In this document: one piece after another, positions 12,341-22,889 of the stretch
How positions within the stretch are numbered: the first letter of the stretch is position 1
Layout of the letters: each line of letters begins with the position of its first letter
From: Zhengitettix transpicula
Taxonomy: Eukaryota > Arthropoda > Insecta > Orthoptera > Tetrigidae
Direction of reading: 5' to 3'
Assembly (NCBI GenBank): GCA_037074705.1
Contig: CM073592.1
Coordinates: 56,843,129-56,907,128 of the forward strand
DNA length: 64,000 bases
Notes under the pieces: generated by a model
What the model saw: only the letters and a program-made list of their open reading frames with translations
Databases searched by the model: none
Told to the model about the DNA's origin: nothing
Program-made: the position numbers and the translations under genes

Positions 12341-13082
12341 CTAGCTGGGTGCCCGGCGTTGCCCGTGTACTTATTTATATAAACCCGAAAAACTATTTAA
12401 TTCTATATTAATCTGCAGTCATGAAGTGATTTAACCTAAATCTAACTCTTCCTAGTTTCGTACATACTTTCGACCGATAGAGCATTAATTGAAAAACTGT
12501 AAAATACATTGAATTTTATTGCATTAATTCCAACAAACATTCCTCCGAATTTCTTCTTAAATATACTCCTCGAGTATTGAAGGAAATAATTGTCCCTCAG
12601 TCTTCAGACATTACTAAAGATTAAATTGATGAAATTCTATAGCTATATTCACAATATTAACAAATATTCGCCAAGTTGGAGTCAAAAATTAACTTACATT
12701 TTCCTCAAGTATCGCAATGTATTCGTATTATTTTTTTATTATCATTCGATGGAGTATTGATGGATAAAAATTTACTTTTTATTCAATAAAAATACTTCTG
12801 CTTTAGTTCATTACGGAAAAAGGAACTATTTCCTTTGTTCATCGCGTTGTAACGACTTTCTCCATCGCATGACGTCACGGTCTCTTGACGCGCAGTAATT
12901 TAACACATTTATTAATTATAATTCTTTCCATCTTTATGCTAGGGGTTTCTACCCGCGCAGTTTCTCGAGTTATTAAGAAAATGTATACCAAGTTTCGTTT
13001 TACTCTGTCCACGCGTTTAAATTTGTATAGAAATGAACGTAAATACATACATACAAATATACATCCTTTTTTATTATACAGA
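12341..13082 (-). mobile_element. Non-autonomous Helitron, family 1, copy 1
   Basis: Read on the minus strand, the element begins TCTGTATAATAAAAAAGG at 13082. It ends in a GC-rich segment (cgggcaacgccgggcaccc) followed by CAGCTAG at 12341, with host A before and T after. TC...CTAG ends and insertion between A and T are the Helitron signature, with no target duplication expected. The copy shares its left end, a CATACATACATA-type stretch and several internal blocks with 25161-25750 and 43901-44444. It encodes no Rep/helicase. An 89-codon open frame inside it is chance. Confidence 0.8.
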
Positions 13083-13259
13083 TTTAAATTTACGAATCTT
13101 TTTGTGAAACCAATACACCACGGCTGTTACGTTCGTGTTTATACGTTCATGTAAACGGCTTCTTTGATTAGTCGTGGATGACACAAATTCGCACACAGAA
13201 GTGCATACATTTAGGGGCAAGAATTTGTCTAGATGGTACACTGTTCATGGAAGCTTTGG

Positions 13260-14420
13260 CCTCGCATTGTTCAACAGCAGTAAATAATCTCTGATAATTC
13301 GATAATGACGTAACGTGGCAGCCGTGTAGGCGAGACACACAATATGCCTCCCAAGCGCCTTAAGGATTTTACACTCTCATTAAGGCGCAGACTATTGTCT
13401 AAACACGAGCCGTGGTGTTTTATTAGGAAATTCTCTTTTGTATTCATCAAAAGGCATGGAGGGCCGCAAACCATCTTGCATGGTCGGGTCCATACACAAG
13501 CGGAGCCACTCTGCGCTCAGAAGTTAATCCCGGAAGACAGGGATGCTGGATGCTGCTGTCATCGGCCTGGCGCAGACTTTTTGTCTCTCCTCCCTCTACC
13601 CCCGCAGACTCTCGCTCACTTTTCGTGGGTTTTTGCAACTTCCTACTGTTGTCTATTGTTCAGGCAGTTCTCATTGTTCATAATCAAATGAAAAGCCATC
13701 GCGAACGTTGGTTCCTTCTCTAGCACGTATATCTACAGTACATTCTCAATGTACCGCACGCAGCACGGCGGGAGCGTCTCTTTCAAAGAGACCAGATAAT
13801 TCAGTAATATAGTTTGCGGAGTTGAAAAGCTCTTCCATCGGATTTATGCAGATAATCGTCACAAAAGAACAAGGCCGCCATACAGCCAGCCCGGCATTGC
13901 ATAAATAGAAGGAGACAAAGGCGGAGCTCTTATCTCTATGCCATTACGCACGCGCAAACCAAAAGGGGCTTCCCCTCTCTTCCTTTTCTATAATGTCTCG
14001 CTAAAGCCATCGGAAAATAGTTCTGAAAAGAACTCGACTTTATATATGTGCTATTGGTTCTTACTTCCCGCTGATTTATGGTCGGACCATTGGAAGAGTT
14101 CTTCGGATGGAAAGGGGAAAGGGACGGTGGGTGAGGGGGAGGGGAGGGGGGAGATGGGTCGTGGAGAAAGGAGTCAGTCCTAAAATTGATAAAAGGGATG
14201 CTTTAGCACGGGGGTGTGATCGCGGTTTGACACTCAATAACATCGAGTGGGGAGAGCAGCATGCGGGGATCTAACATCTTACTACGCTCCATTACGAACA
14301 CAATAATGCATTAGTCGAGCATGATAACGCAGATTCCGCTCATGGCTTTATGGTCCATGAGTAATATAGTTCATGAACGGCCTACTCTTTGCGAAAATGT
14401 TCCAATTTAAACTATGAGCG
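13260..14420. promoter_or_regulatory. GC-rich island, candidate regulatory element
   Basis: A higher-GC block with SOX cores at 13265-13270 and 13672-13677, and a related TATTGTT at about 13655. Motifs near 13838-13905 include GGATTTATGCAGATAATCG and CATTGCATAAAT, which resemble POU/Hox-type sites. Near 14290-14370 are ATTACGAACACAATAATGC and TTTATGG. A 115-codon open frame (13344-13691, plus) has no recognisable domain. Noncoding regulatory DNA is the preferred reading. Confidence 0.35.
14129..14151 (+). other. Putative G-quadruplex motif
   Basis: Four or more G runs of three or longer, separated by one to three bases, satisfy the usual G3+N1-7 pattern. The surrounding 14110-14175 is almost wholly purine on the plus strand. 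Confidence 0.55.
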
Positions 14421-15170
14421 TCATATTATACACCAGAATTGAAATACCAGGTGTTTTCGTCAGTTATGCCATGAAGTTCGAATATTTACACAAGCAACCG
14501 AAAATATAGGTATTTTGACGTAAGAGAATAGCCCCATTTGCCTTAAGGTACATAGTAATTGAAACTAAATAATATATCCAACAACTAGAATAAAACATAT
14601 TGTAATAAATTTATTACATTTATAAGTTGATAATACTAATAAGTGTGGTTATCTCTTTGGGTTTGTTTTTGGTGTTTTGTTGTCTTTGTTTAGTTGTTAT
14701 CGAGATGGCGAAGCCTGATCAATAAATTAATGAAACGATACTGAGTTTATCATTTGCAAAGCATGCCCTGCTTTATATTCAAATGAAATGACCCTGAATC
14801 TGAAAAGTTTCATAATAATTTAAGAGTTTATTATATATATTTTTATTAATTGTAAATAATTAAGTTTTTTCTATATGAAATATAAATGTACTTTTAACAT
14901 GAGATATTACAAATGGAAATAAAAAAAAATAAAAATTTTTGCTTGTACCAGTTAAAACATTTATCACGGACCTTTTTCTCAGGGTAGGTTTTCGTGGGGA
15001 GATTATGGCAACATTTATGTGGCAATGTGATCAAGATTTCTTTATTAATATTAATTTAAATGACTTATCTGTGATTGTCCAATATGTAGCTGTCGAAATC
15101 CCTTATTTAATCCTCTCTTCCTACACTTTTCACCTTAACTTCTCCAAATCACTTCAAGCTTTCTTCATAA

Positions 15171-15198
15171 CCCCCCCCCCCCCCACACACACACACAC
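15171..15198. repeat. Poly-C plus (CA)n tract
   Basis: A C homopolymer runs straight into a CA dinucleotide repeat. Such tracts are prone to length error in assemblies. Confidence 0.9.
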
Positions 15199-15727
15199 TA
15201 CACTGTGCTTTTCAACATTGATTTAATGCACTTGTCGCACTGTTACTTTCATTCCGCCGCATAAAATTCTATGACTTTCAAAATTGTACTAAAATTTATT
15301 TTCTTCGAAATTTCACATCGGACAATCACTTGCTTCTGTTGTTCTCCAGGGAGCTTCTCTGAAAACTTTGTATTATATAATTATACAAAATTTTTGGTCG
15401 TTCGTGACGGGACTCCACTGGTCTACCAAACTGATGAGTGAGTGACCGTCATAAATTTTCTAAACAAAAGGACGGCAGCTGTCACTTTCAACCCAACAAC
15501 CCCCGATGATCTCAACCCGTCAAAGACGCTCCAAATCCTTGATGAATTATATTTAATTTTAAAGAATGTTAGAGGTACTTAATGTTGATTCATTACAATA
15601 AATTGGCGCCCAAAAGAGGACTTTGAATAGCGGGATACGTGTATATGATATTTCATTATAGATAACCAAATAGTTCAAGAGAATGAAGAAGTGGAGGAAG
15701 TGTTAAGAGTTAGAAGATGTTGTTGAA

Positions 15728-15910
15728 ATGAGGGAGTTCATTGATCAGAAGAAGAATATTACAACGAACGAGTGGTTCAGAATATTAATTAACAAAATGG
15801 AAGCAAAATATGATAAGATGGACAAAAGACTGGAGTGTGTAGAGAAGCAAGTGAATGCAAGTTTAAAGAAACAAGAACATATCTTAATAATGTTGATGGA
15901 AAAAAATTGA
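15728..15910 (+). CDS. Short charged coiled-coil-like ORF inside the TIR element
   Basis: A 60-codon open frame rich in K, E, M and L, with heptad-like spacing (for example KMDKRLECVEKQV), suggesting a coiled coil. After its stop the sequence goes on in the same style in another frame (shared E/K-rich motifs to about 16008), which hints at a frameshifted remnant of a longer protein. It lies 120 bases downstream of the TGGCGCCC motif, where a retrotransposon gag would begin, but no gag domain is recognisable. It may be a decayed gag-like or TE accessory ORF, or simply purine-rich noncoding DNA. Confidence 0.2.
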   Translation: MREFIDQKKNITTNEWFRILINKMEAKYDKMDKRLECVEKQVNASLKKQEHILIMLMEKN

Positions 15911-16059
15911 TGAGTTGGAAAAAATTGTGTTGGCAGAAAGGAAGATGGTGGAGATAAAGTTAGAAAAAATATGGACGAAATTTGAAGAGAAAACAAACCG
16001 AAAGATATAACCACACTTACTATTATTATCAACTTATAAATGTAAAACGTTTATTACAA

Positions 16060-16894
16060 TATGATACTACTGTAATGAAATAATTTTAATTAACAAATAT
16101 TATTACTTAATTGTAATAAGTTCCATAAATATTTGACTTTGTTTTAACTTAAAACCATTAGCAAAAGGTTTCGCTGAAAACTCATTCTTACATCTCATAT
16201 CACATTACCGTTACAACAGGCATGGAACCGTGACGACTATTCATAAAATTCATCCAAAATTAAAAATATTAAATAGTTTTTGTAACCTAATCACTGGAAA
16301 TCTTAGAAGTGTATGAATAAAATTGAAAGTATGATTTTTTTATATATAATTTAACTAACAATCTTTCTCAATACATGCCAAAATATGTTTTCTTCGAATT
16401 TCAGTGTCAGAATATTGAAGATATTTGAAGGCAATATAGATTATAGTATTAATTAAGGGCTCATCTTCTTTTTACTGTTCACCTGATGAAGCCCCAAATT
16501 AGGGAGAAAACTAAGTGATATATTGATCTAAAAGAATTAATTCCAATGTTCAACCTGACCGTTTCGTTATTATGTTTATTTATTCTAGTATGATATTCAG
16601 AGATTTAAAAATATTTTCAGTTTCTACTGCTCGTATATAATAACATATATGAACATAGATATTAGTAAATCTTGCCAATTCAATTAAGATACAAATGAAA
16701 ACATGGAAATAGGTACATTTATCAATGTAAGCTTTCCCGGTGTAAATTATTAATAAATTTTTCACGGTTAATCACCAGCTTCAGATTTCTCGATGTTGAC
16801 GTTTCTCCGATCATTATTTATCGCTGTCTTCAGACTGTGTCGCTGCGTGGCGAGTGCGGCGTATTTATACAGTCGGACTCCCAAGTCTTTATCT
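16060..16894. other. AT-rich stretch, nothing firmly recognised
   Basis: No gene was found. Segments at about 16440-16510 and 16785-16835 carry CATC/TGATGAAG and GACGTTTCTC...CTGTCTTCAGAC motifs, similar in style to the foldback repeats elsewhere in the window but without a visible partner arm. Confidence 0.35.
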
Positions 16895-17300
16895 CAGGAT
16901 CCTACCCGGCAACTCGCCTAAAAGTGATGCAGGGAAAACCCTAGAAAAATATCCATTAGGTAGGGCGGGCATTTGTTACTTGTCCCACGCCCTTCCGATG
17001 GCATGGCGGGAGAGGGGTTTGCTGTAGCGACGCCGTATTCCCCTCTCCGTGCCTTGATCGTTTAGGAGGCAGCTGGCCGACTATTCCAATAGGAATAGCA
17101 GAAAACTCTTACCGTATGCCCAAGGTCTGCGACCCCGGAACATACACCTCTCAAAACAGACGAAGGTGCCTCGGCATGTGGGAACATTAGTTCAAAAAAC
17201 CAGAGATTTGTGAAGGCATCCCCAAAGGTAGCCCTCGCCAGAGCTCTCTGGGAAGGTTTACCTGCGAGAGAATCCTCTCGCAGGCTTCCTTCGATGATTT
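16895..17300 (+). repeat. GC-rich dispersed repeat family R1, copy lacking its left part
   Basis: Begins AGGATCCTACCCGGCA and is colinear with 34145-34562 through recognisable blocks: cttgtcccacgcccttccgat, aggaggcagctggccgact, taccgtatgcccaaggtctg, accccggaacatacacctct, ggcatccccaaaggtagcc and a CTGCGAGAG...CTCTCGCAG inverted pair. It lacks the segment preceding AGGATCC in the fuller copy. No coding capacity or tRNA-like boxes were seen. The family is unclassified, and I infer a non-autonomous mobile element. Confidence 0.75.
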
Positions 17301-17920
17301 AATGATCCTGCAGTCGTACTTATAGGAGAAAAAAATTCACATATTGACTACGAATTTCACAAAAAAGATTACGAGTTGTCGTTTGCGCTGTACGTCAAAC
17401 GTCATAAATTACCTTAAAAACATCTGCTTTCCCCGATAAAATTGTGCCAACCTAATAATGTTTCTTAAATTTTAGTGACTGATTTGTCCAATGCAACAGA
17501 ATCATAGCAAAACGTAATCAATGTAAGATAAGGAAGGAGGAATGTCCCGCGTCACGGATCTTTATTTCATTGAGTTAGCATTGATATTACTCTGGACCTC
17601 GTTACCAGGAGCGTCTCACGACTGAGACCATTGTTCCCCAAGGCAAGGCAAGCCTTTGCAGCGGCACGTCCCCTGTCCAGCTCCAGAATGCCCACTTCCG
17701 CGCCATTGTTGTGCCCGCCGGCGACCATCGCGCTCGGACATTATTGGCTCCCATTGTGCCCGCGCCTCGCCTCGAAATTTGCCGCTATTCTCTGCACACC
17801 AAATTACTTCTTTGCATGTCATATCGCCGTGCACATCAAACGTGGAGAGATTTGAAGTCCGCGCGCTCCCCGTTCTGTTATGTGCGCGTATGCGTGAGCC
17901 GGCGAGAGAGGAAGAGAGAC

Positions 17921-17954
17921 GGGGAGAGGGCGACGCGGGGGCGGAGGGGGCCGG
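17921..17954 (+). other. Putative G-quadruplex motif
   Basis: Five G runs (GGGG, GGG, GGGGG, GGGGG, GGG) with spacers of at most seven bases, next to a GAGAG-rich stretch at 17902-17930. Confidence 0.5.
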
Positions 17955-17966
17955 GAGAGCTGCTCC

Positions 17967-17985
17967 CATTGTTTGCGAAACAATG
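17967..17985. promoter_or_regulatory. Inverted SOX-core pair with 3-bp spacer
   Basis: CATTGTTT-GCG-AAACAATG is an exact 8-bp inverted repeat. SOX cores arranged as inverted pairs are known targets of dimeric SOX proteins, although the preferred orientation and spacing depend on the protein. Confidence 0.45.
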
Positions 17986-18298
17986 ATCATGTTTCCTTGG
18001 CGATGGAACCGTCGCTCCTCTCCGCTTCTCCTTTATATGCACCAACAATGGATTCTATACGATGACATTTTTATCGTGCAGCGCCGCGCTATATAGAGGC
18101 AGCACTTGAATAGCTGGTGTGTGCGCCAGGGGGTGCGGCGCCGGGGTGGGGGACGCATTTGCGAAGAAAATGGTTCTACTCATACAATCGCCGGGGCCCG
18201 TGATTAATATCCAGGTATTGATAGCGGGACCGGGCGTTGTGGACCGGCCGTAGTTTAGTTTCAATAAAAGCGGCGTCGGTGGCGGCGGCGGCGGCGTC

Positions 18299-18320
18299 CA
18301 TTGTGAGGCGGCGCACAATG
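18299..18320. promoter_or_regulatory. Inverted SOX-core pair with 8-bp spacer
   Basis: CATTGTG and CACAATG are exact reverse complements separated by eight GC-rich bases, at the right side of the island. Confidence 0.4.
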
Positions 18321-19103
18321 ACCACTTGAGCCCTACCCTGCTACCCTGAAAGGGAGAGAGGGGCCGGGGCTATGGCGTCTTGCAGTAATGCAGCCGCCTC
18401 CACGTGCGTTATGCTGCACTTCATTACTCACGCAGACACCATTAAGCCACATTAACGTCCTGCAAAAACAATCAATCTTATGAACTGGATTGTGAAGAGA
18501 CCAGCTGTTGGGAAATTAGACAGGACATGTGATAACGCTCTAGAAACGTTGAAAAATAATTACGCTGAGAAGTCCTTTACAGTGAAAATTTACCTTCGCT
18601 TCCGAATTTTAATTTAAAATTATTTATCGATATTAAAAGCTATAATTGGCAGCTATTTTTTTATAAATAATCAACACGATTTCTTAGAATTGTGTAGACG
18701 TGTCTTGGTTCTACACAATCACAAAATAAACTAAATTCATTGGTCCAGTGTGTCTTTAAAGTTGCAGGATTGATACATGAATTAACTTCCTTTTAAATTC
18801 ATGCCTGACACACAGACGCCACTCGCCGAATTATTAAGAAGAAACGGTTTAATACCTAATTACCGTTCCTCCCGGCTTTGCTGGCATGAATTTTTGTTTT
18901 TTTGTAGACAACAATATATCTCTTTCTATACGAACTCAGACTGGGGATCTTTGAGTGATTTGAACATATATAAAAAAATAATGATAAAATGACGACTTTT
19001 AGAGAGGGGAAGGACTAATAATTGGGGCGTTTTGCAGCTCTTAGGGCTAATTGGTTGTGACCAACATCTGGACGGCGGAATCCTAATGGCATAATTACAC
19101 AAG

Positions 19104-19915
19104 GTTGTTTGGACGCTGTAATTATATTAAAAGGAAACGTTTAATTTAATTGGTTGAGTGGCCCTCGGAGCGGGAGAACGGCAACAGATGGTGTTTGATT
19201 GGCGAAAGTGGAAATGCAAAAGAAAAACCTGTGAAAACAAGGGAAGATTCTGGAGCCGGATATAAATAAGAGGGCAGTTGGACAGTTGAGGTCGAGAGCG
19301 ATGGTGCAGGTCCGCAGGGACGGACGTAGGACCAAGGTAAAGTGGCCGAAACAATGTTATGAACAGCAAGGAGATTTTTAGCATTCAGTAGGGAGAGGAG
19401 ACGGACGTGTCAGCGGGGAGAGCATTATCATTTCGTGTTTACTGGAGACGGACGTGTCAGTGGGGAGAGATCATCGGGTGGTAGGCCAAGCTAAGTAGCC
19501 GAGAGTAATCAGCTGGACATCAGTCGTCAACAGTTGGGAGTTTCATCGTGGAGGTCTGTCTGAAAGCATAGTTGTTTAAATTCGTCATGAGGGTGACGTC
19601 GTCAAGAGGAGGTGCCTGGAAAGCAGAGTTTGAGTGCAGCCTGGTGACTGTTAAACCGGTATAAAGTGAGTGTGTGGACCCGAGAGCGTGTAAGTTTAAT
19701 TTTCTGAATTTAATAATTGTAAATTGCTAATAAAGGGTAAAAAGTGTCAGATTTCGTCTCATTTCGTTTCAGTCGTTTCAATCATGTCAATTATTTCGTT
19801 TCAATCATTTCGTTTTTCATTTATTGTAACTGTATTTGTTTAATTGTAACATTTTGTTCCGTTTCCTTATCAACCCAGTAAAGACCTTGAGGGTACCGAG
19901 TCCAATTATTTAAAA
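19104..19915 (+). mobile_element. LTR-like segment, possible solo LTR or LTR plus leader
   Basis: A TATAAATAAG box at 19261 and two AATAAAG-like motifs (about 19728 and 19931) suit an LTR promoter and polyadenylation region. The segment near its end (cttatcaacccagtaaagaccttgag) matches 63625-63655, with the same upstream T/C-rich gtttcattt-style sequence. Two near-identical 27-base units (ggagacggacgtgtcag...ggggagag) lie at about 19397 and 19445. No paired LTR, no pol gene and no clear target duplication were found, so the boundaries are estimates. Confidence 0.35.
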
Positions 19916-20030
19916 TGTATTCTAGGTAAATAAAATTGTTTTGATTTATAAAATTTCATCAGATTTGTGTAATTGTGAAAATTGTGCTTAATAAATTATA
20001 ATTGTTTGTTTAATTATTTTTTTTATGTAG

Positions 20031-20157
20031 ACAGGCTATGTATAGGGTAATCCACATAGTGGCAACTCCCCTCTTATAGCATAGGAAAGGGATTTGAAAG
20101 GGGGGATGCGGAAGGGTGGAGGAAGGTAGCCAAGGGTAACTAGGGCCCCCGGGCTGT
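20031..20157 (+). repeat. Repeat family R1, left-end fragment
   Basis: Runs from ACAGGCTATG through gggtaatccacatagtggca and aaggtagccaagggtaacta to GGGCCCCCGGGCT. It matches the first ~130 bases of the fuller copy at 34011-34562. Confidence 0.8.
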
Positions 20158-20422
20158 TTAAATTGGTAATTTTATTTTATTTGAGGTATTACATAAAATG
20201 GCTACCACAACGTGGGGCAAATTTCATTAATCAAAAATTTATTAGTAGTTATTACAATATGTATATATTTATAGATAGATAGATATAATCTTGATAACCA
20301 TTCTGCCCCACTACCCTATTTGTAAAGTATATTTTTAAGATCCACTTTCAAAATAATTTAAAACAATTTTTCCCAATTTTGAAACTTCCTATCTACGTGA
20401 CAGCAGAAACCGTAGTAATATA

Positions 20423-20424
<2 letters not shown>

Positions 20425-20477
<53 letters not shown>

Positions 20478-20487
20478 TATATATATA
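20425..20487. repeat. (AT)n microsatellite
   Basis: A long alternating AT tract with a few GT/AC interruptions near its right side. Confidence 0.95.
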
Positions 20488-20489
20488 AA

Positions 20490-21900
20490 TATTGTGTATT
20501 ATTACGTATGTTTATATGAAACAAATAATGCAGTTTTTCGACCAATACCAGACAATATTTTTATTTGAGAGTGCCGAGGTTGTGTAGAAGATCAGAATTC
20601 TTCGAAGTCTGAAAGAAACTCGGTGACTTTAATTGACATCATATATTCCTTTTTGATTTACTTTTCTCTTTCATAGCTCAACCGTAGTAACTAATATGCG
20701 TACGTACGTTTCTTTTATGAATCTGCGGCGTCATCGTCATCGAATGGGGATGTCCGGAAATATGACGATCTTGACGGAGAATCTTAAACGCAAAAAAAAG
20801 TAAAATTACCTCATTAAACAATACGATACACGTGGCCTTAAGCGCATAGAGTAGGCCAAGGTACTAACAAGCCGCGAATCAGCTTTCTTTACGACACTTT
20901 CTGTTTATTTTAATGTAGCGTGTGCTAAAATATCGCGAACCGCTTCGTTGACCTTGGGAATTCTCGGACAGGCTTTACCACTCGGTAGACATAGTTTTAT
21001 AGTAGAAAATAAAAAGTGTTAAAACAGTAAAAAAAAAATTTTCTTCCATTGAATTGATCCCACGACTTTAGGCACTGAGTTTCAGTACAACTAACTCAAT
21101 AACTTTAAATTAATTAAAGTGTACGAATCTCCTTTTAGGATGACTGAAAAGAGAAACAAAATCACCAGATGTGAAAGAGGGTGGTATTAATTGAAGTACG
21201 CAAATAACTTAAAGAAAGCAGAGAGAAAAAATATTGTTCCCTCTTACATCTACAAGCAACTCGACCATAGCTTAATTACGGAGCAAAATTTGTAAAGACT
21301 GTTTCACGTATGATTCCTGCTCAGTCGAAAAAAAACGTTTAATTAATTTTTATAGGATTCAAGGTGCTTCACACGAGAATGGAAAGTAAAACCCAGAAAC
21401 AACAAATTATCAATCAATGAAATACAATTATCACAAGTCACTGTCGTAGAAGATGTTGAATTTTATAATTAATCGAGGGCAGTTTTGAAAAGTTGAGAAT
21501 AGTTAAGTATATCGAAAATTACTTATAAAAGAGAGCAAAGGAATTTTTTTTATCTCTTTACGCAATGGAATTAATTTATTTTCCATGGAGAAGTACCGAC
21601 TGAAATGCGCTAATCAGGAAGTCAGGAAACATGAATGAAGTCGAAACCTGAGTTCATTTTGAGGAACTTCAGTAATTAAGAAGATAAATACCAATATTCT
21701 CACAAGCACTAAAGTTGCATCCGAGTAGGGCGCATACGTGTATTATATTCGTATTTACACTACGCTGCACCTGGTATTTATCAAGTTATTAATTATAAAC
21801 AATCAACTATTAGCAGGAAATCGTACAAAATCCAGAATGTGTTTCCATGGTACAAAAGAATTTTATTTTGCTTCTAATGCGCTTACTTTTTGTTCCTCGG
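20490..21900. other. AT-rich stretch, nothing recognised
   Basis: No gene, repeat with a partner or RNA gene was found. A CGTACGTACG stretch near 20699-20707 and moderate-complexity sequence near 20820-21000 have no obvious meaning. Confidence 0.45.
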
Positions 21901-21929
21901 TTTTACTTTGCTGTCGTTAGCACTGTTCG

Positions 21930-22240
21930 AAATTCAGAAAGTTTGTGCATTGAATTAGACGAACAAAGCAATGTGGAATGGCTTGTAAGTGGGTCTCAGA
22001 GACAAGTTGCATTGAGCGGCGGCGCTCTGTCGACGCCAACCGTCGCTGCCCCAGGAAGTGGAAGAGGGCGACATTGTTAGAGGCCAGATAGAATCGGGTA
22101 TTGTTACGGGTTACGACACGGGCCAGATAGCGACCGCCTTCCTTCAGTCGTCATTCCCGATATACATCTCAGGTCGTGGGGAGTCGACGTCGAAAACACA
22201 GCAGAGACTTTTACAGTCCGTTCGCAATTCCGCAACCGTG
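21930..22240. promoter_or_regulatory. Small GC-rich island, candidate regulatory element
   Basis: A GC-rich block of about 300 bases with a SOX core at 22072-22077 and a repeated GGCCAGATAG motif (about 22082 and 22121). Three partial open frames overlap here (for example 22058-22345, plus), and none has recognisable protein features. Confidence 0.3.
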
Positions 22241-22751
22241 CAATCGAAAAATATTAAGGAACGAAATCATCTGGAAAATTTAACTATGTTAATTATTGTG
22301 TTAAATTACTCATTTTTTAAAAAAAACCTAAACGTTGTGATGTGATGTAAAAAAATGTCTTACCGATGTAATTTTAAATATTATATTAAGCATTATACAG
22401 TTTCAACAATTCTAAAAAATAATTAATTAAGAAAAACATATATACTAACGAATGAACAAAAGTAAACAATGTCTTGAAGAGTTCTTTCTAGGTGCACGTG
22501 TCGATTGTACTATTTGAATTAAAGTCACAAAACAATTTAAGTTATTTATTTAGAATTGATTATTTAACTACATTACGTTACCGTTAACTCGGACCTTAAG
22601 ATCACTTTCATCTCAGGGTCAATGATTTTCCTTTCTAGGCTACTCAAAACTTGAGAAAACTTGGCAAATAGTGTGTTACTCGTCGTCAACTGTACTGGAA
22701 AATAATTTCACTCGCCGACGACTTTGTAAGCGTGTTTTTGTGGATTTTATA

Positions 22752-22883
22752 GTTCAACCTCCTCTCTAAATTCCATTGGTCCAGAAAATCACGTGGTTTG
22801 ACCTACTCTGTAAATTCCATGCGTCCAGAAAATCACGTGGTTCGACCTCCTCTGTAAATTCCATTGGTCCAGAAAATCACGTG
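22752..22883. repeat. Three-unit 44-bp tandem repeat, each unit with an E-box
   Basis: Units at 22752-22795, 22796-22839 and 22840-22883 differ at only a few positions. Each has ATCACGTGGT near its end, containing the palindromic E-box CACGTG. Units 1 and 3 also have ATTGGTCC (an inverted CCAAT box), changed in unit 2. The array is followed by unrelated sequence from 22890. It could be a multimerised control element for bHLH factors or a plain minisatellite. Confidence 0.85.
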
Positions 22884-22889
22884 GTTGAC

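Larger units (their letters stand above)
14600..16059. mobile_element. TIR-bounded element with TA flanks
   Basis: The left end (14600 to about 14672) and right end (about 16000-16059) are inverted repeats. They read TTGTAATAAA..., then ACATTTATAAGTTGATAATA, then AAGTGTGGTTAT on the left, with the same blocks in reverse complement on the right. TA lies directly outside both ends, the target duplication typical of Tc1/mariner-like elements. Inside are a poly-C/(CA)n tract, a TGGCGCCC primer-binding-site-like motif near 15604 and a charged coiled-coil-like open frame (15728-15910). No transposase was recognised, so it is non-autonomous or an unfamiliar type. Confidence 0.6.
17590..18500. promoter_or_regulatory. 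GC-rich island with eight SOX cores
   Basis: The most striking island. CATTGT/ACAATG occurs at 17629, 17704, 17752, 17967, 17980, 18045, 18299 and 18315. Two pairs are exact inverted repeats (17967-17985 and 18299-18320). The block also has CTTTATATGC, GATTAATATCC and TTTCAATAAAAG (Hox/homeodomain-like), a GGCGGC run, and a GCAGTAATGCAGC...GCTGCACTTCATTACT inverted motif near 18380-18425. Open frames of up to 146 codons overlap in several frames on both strands, have no protein-like features, and are treated as chance. Confidence 0.45.

Noticed and set aside
12885..13154. 89-codon frame sharing a YRNERKYIHT word with a frame near 43900-44086
   Set aside because: Both are read through the same end of Helitron family 1; the shared peptide is repeat DNA, not a gene family.
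17656..18096. 146-codon frame in the SOX-rich island
   Set aside because: Three overlapping frames on both strands share the block and none shows protein features.
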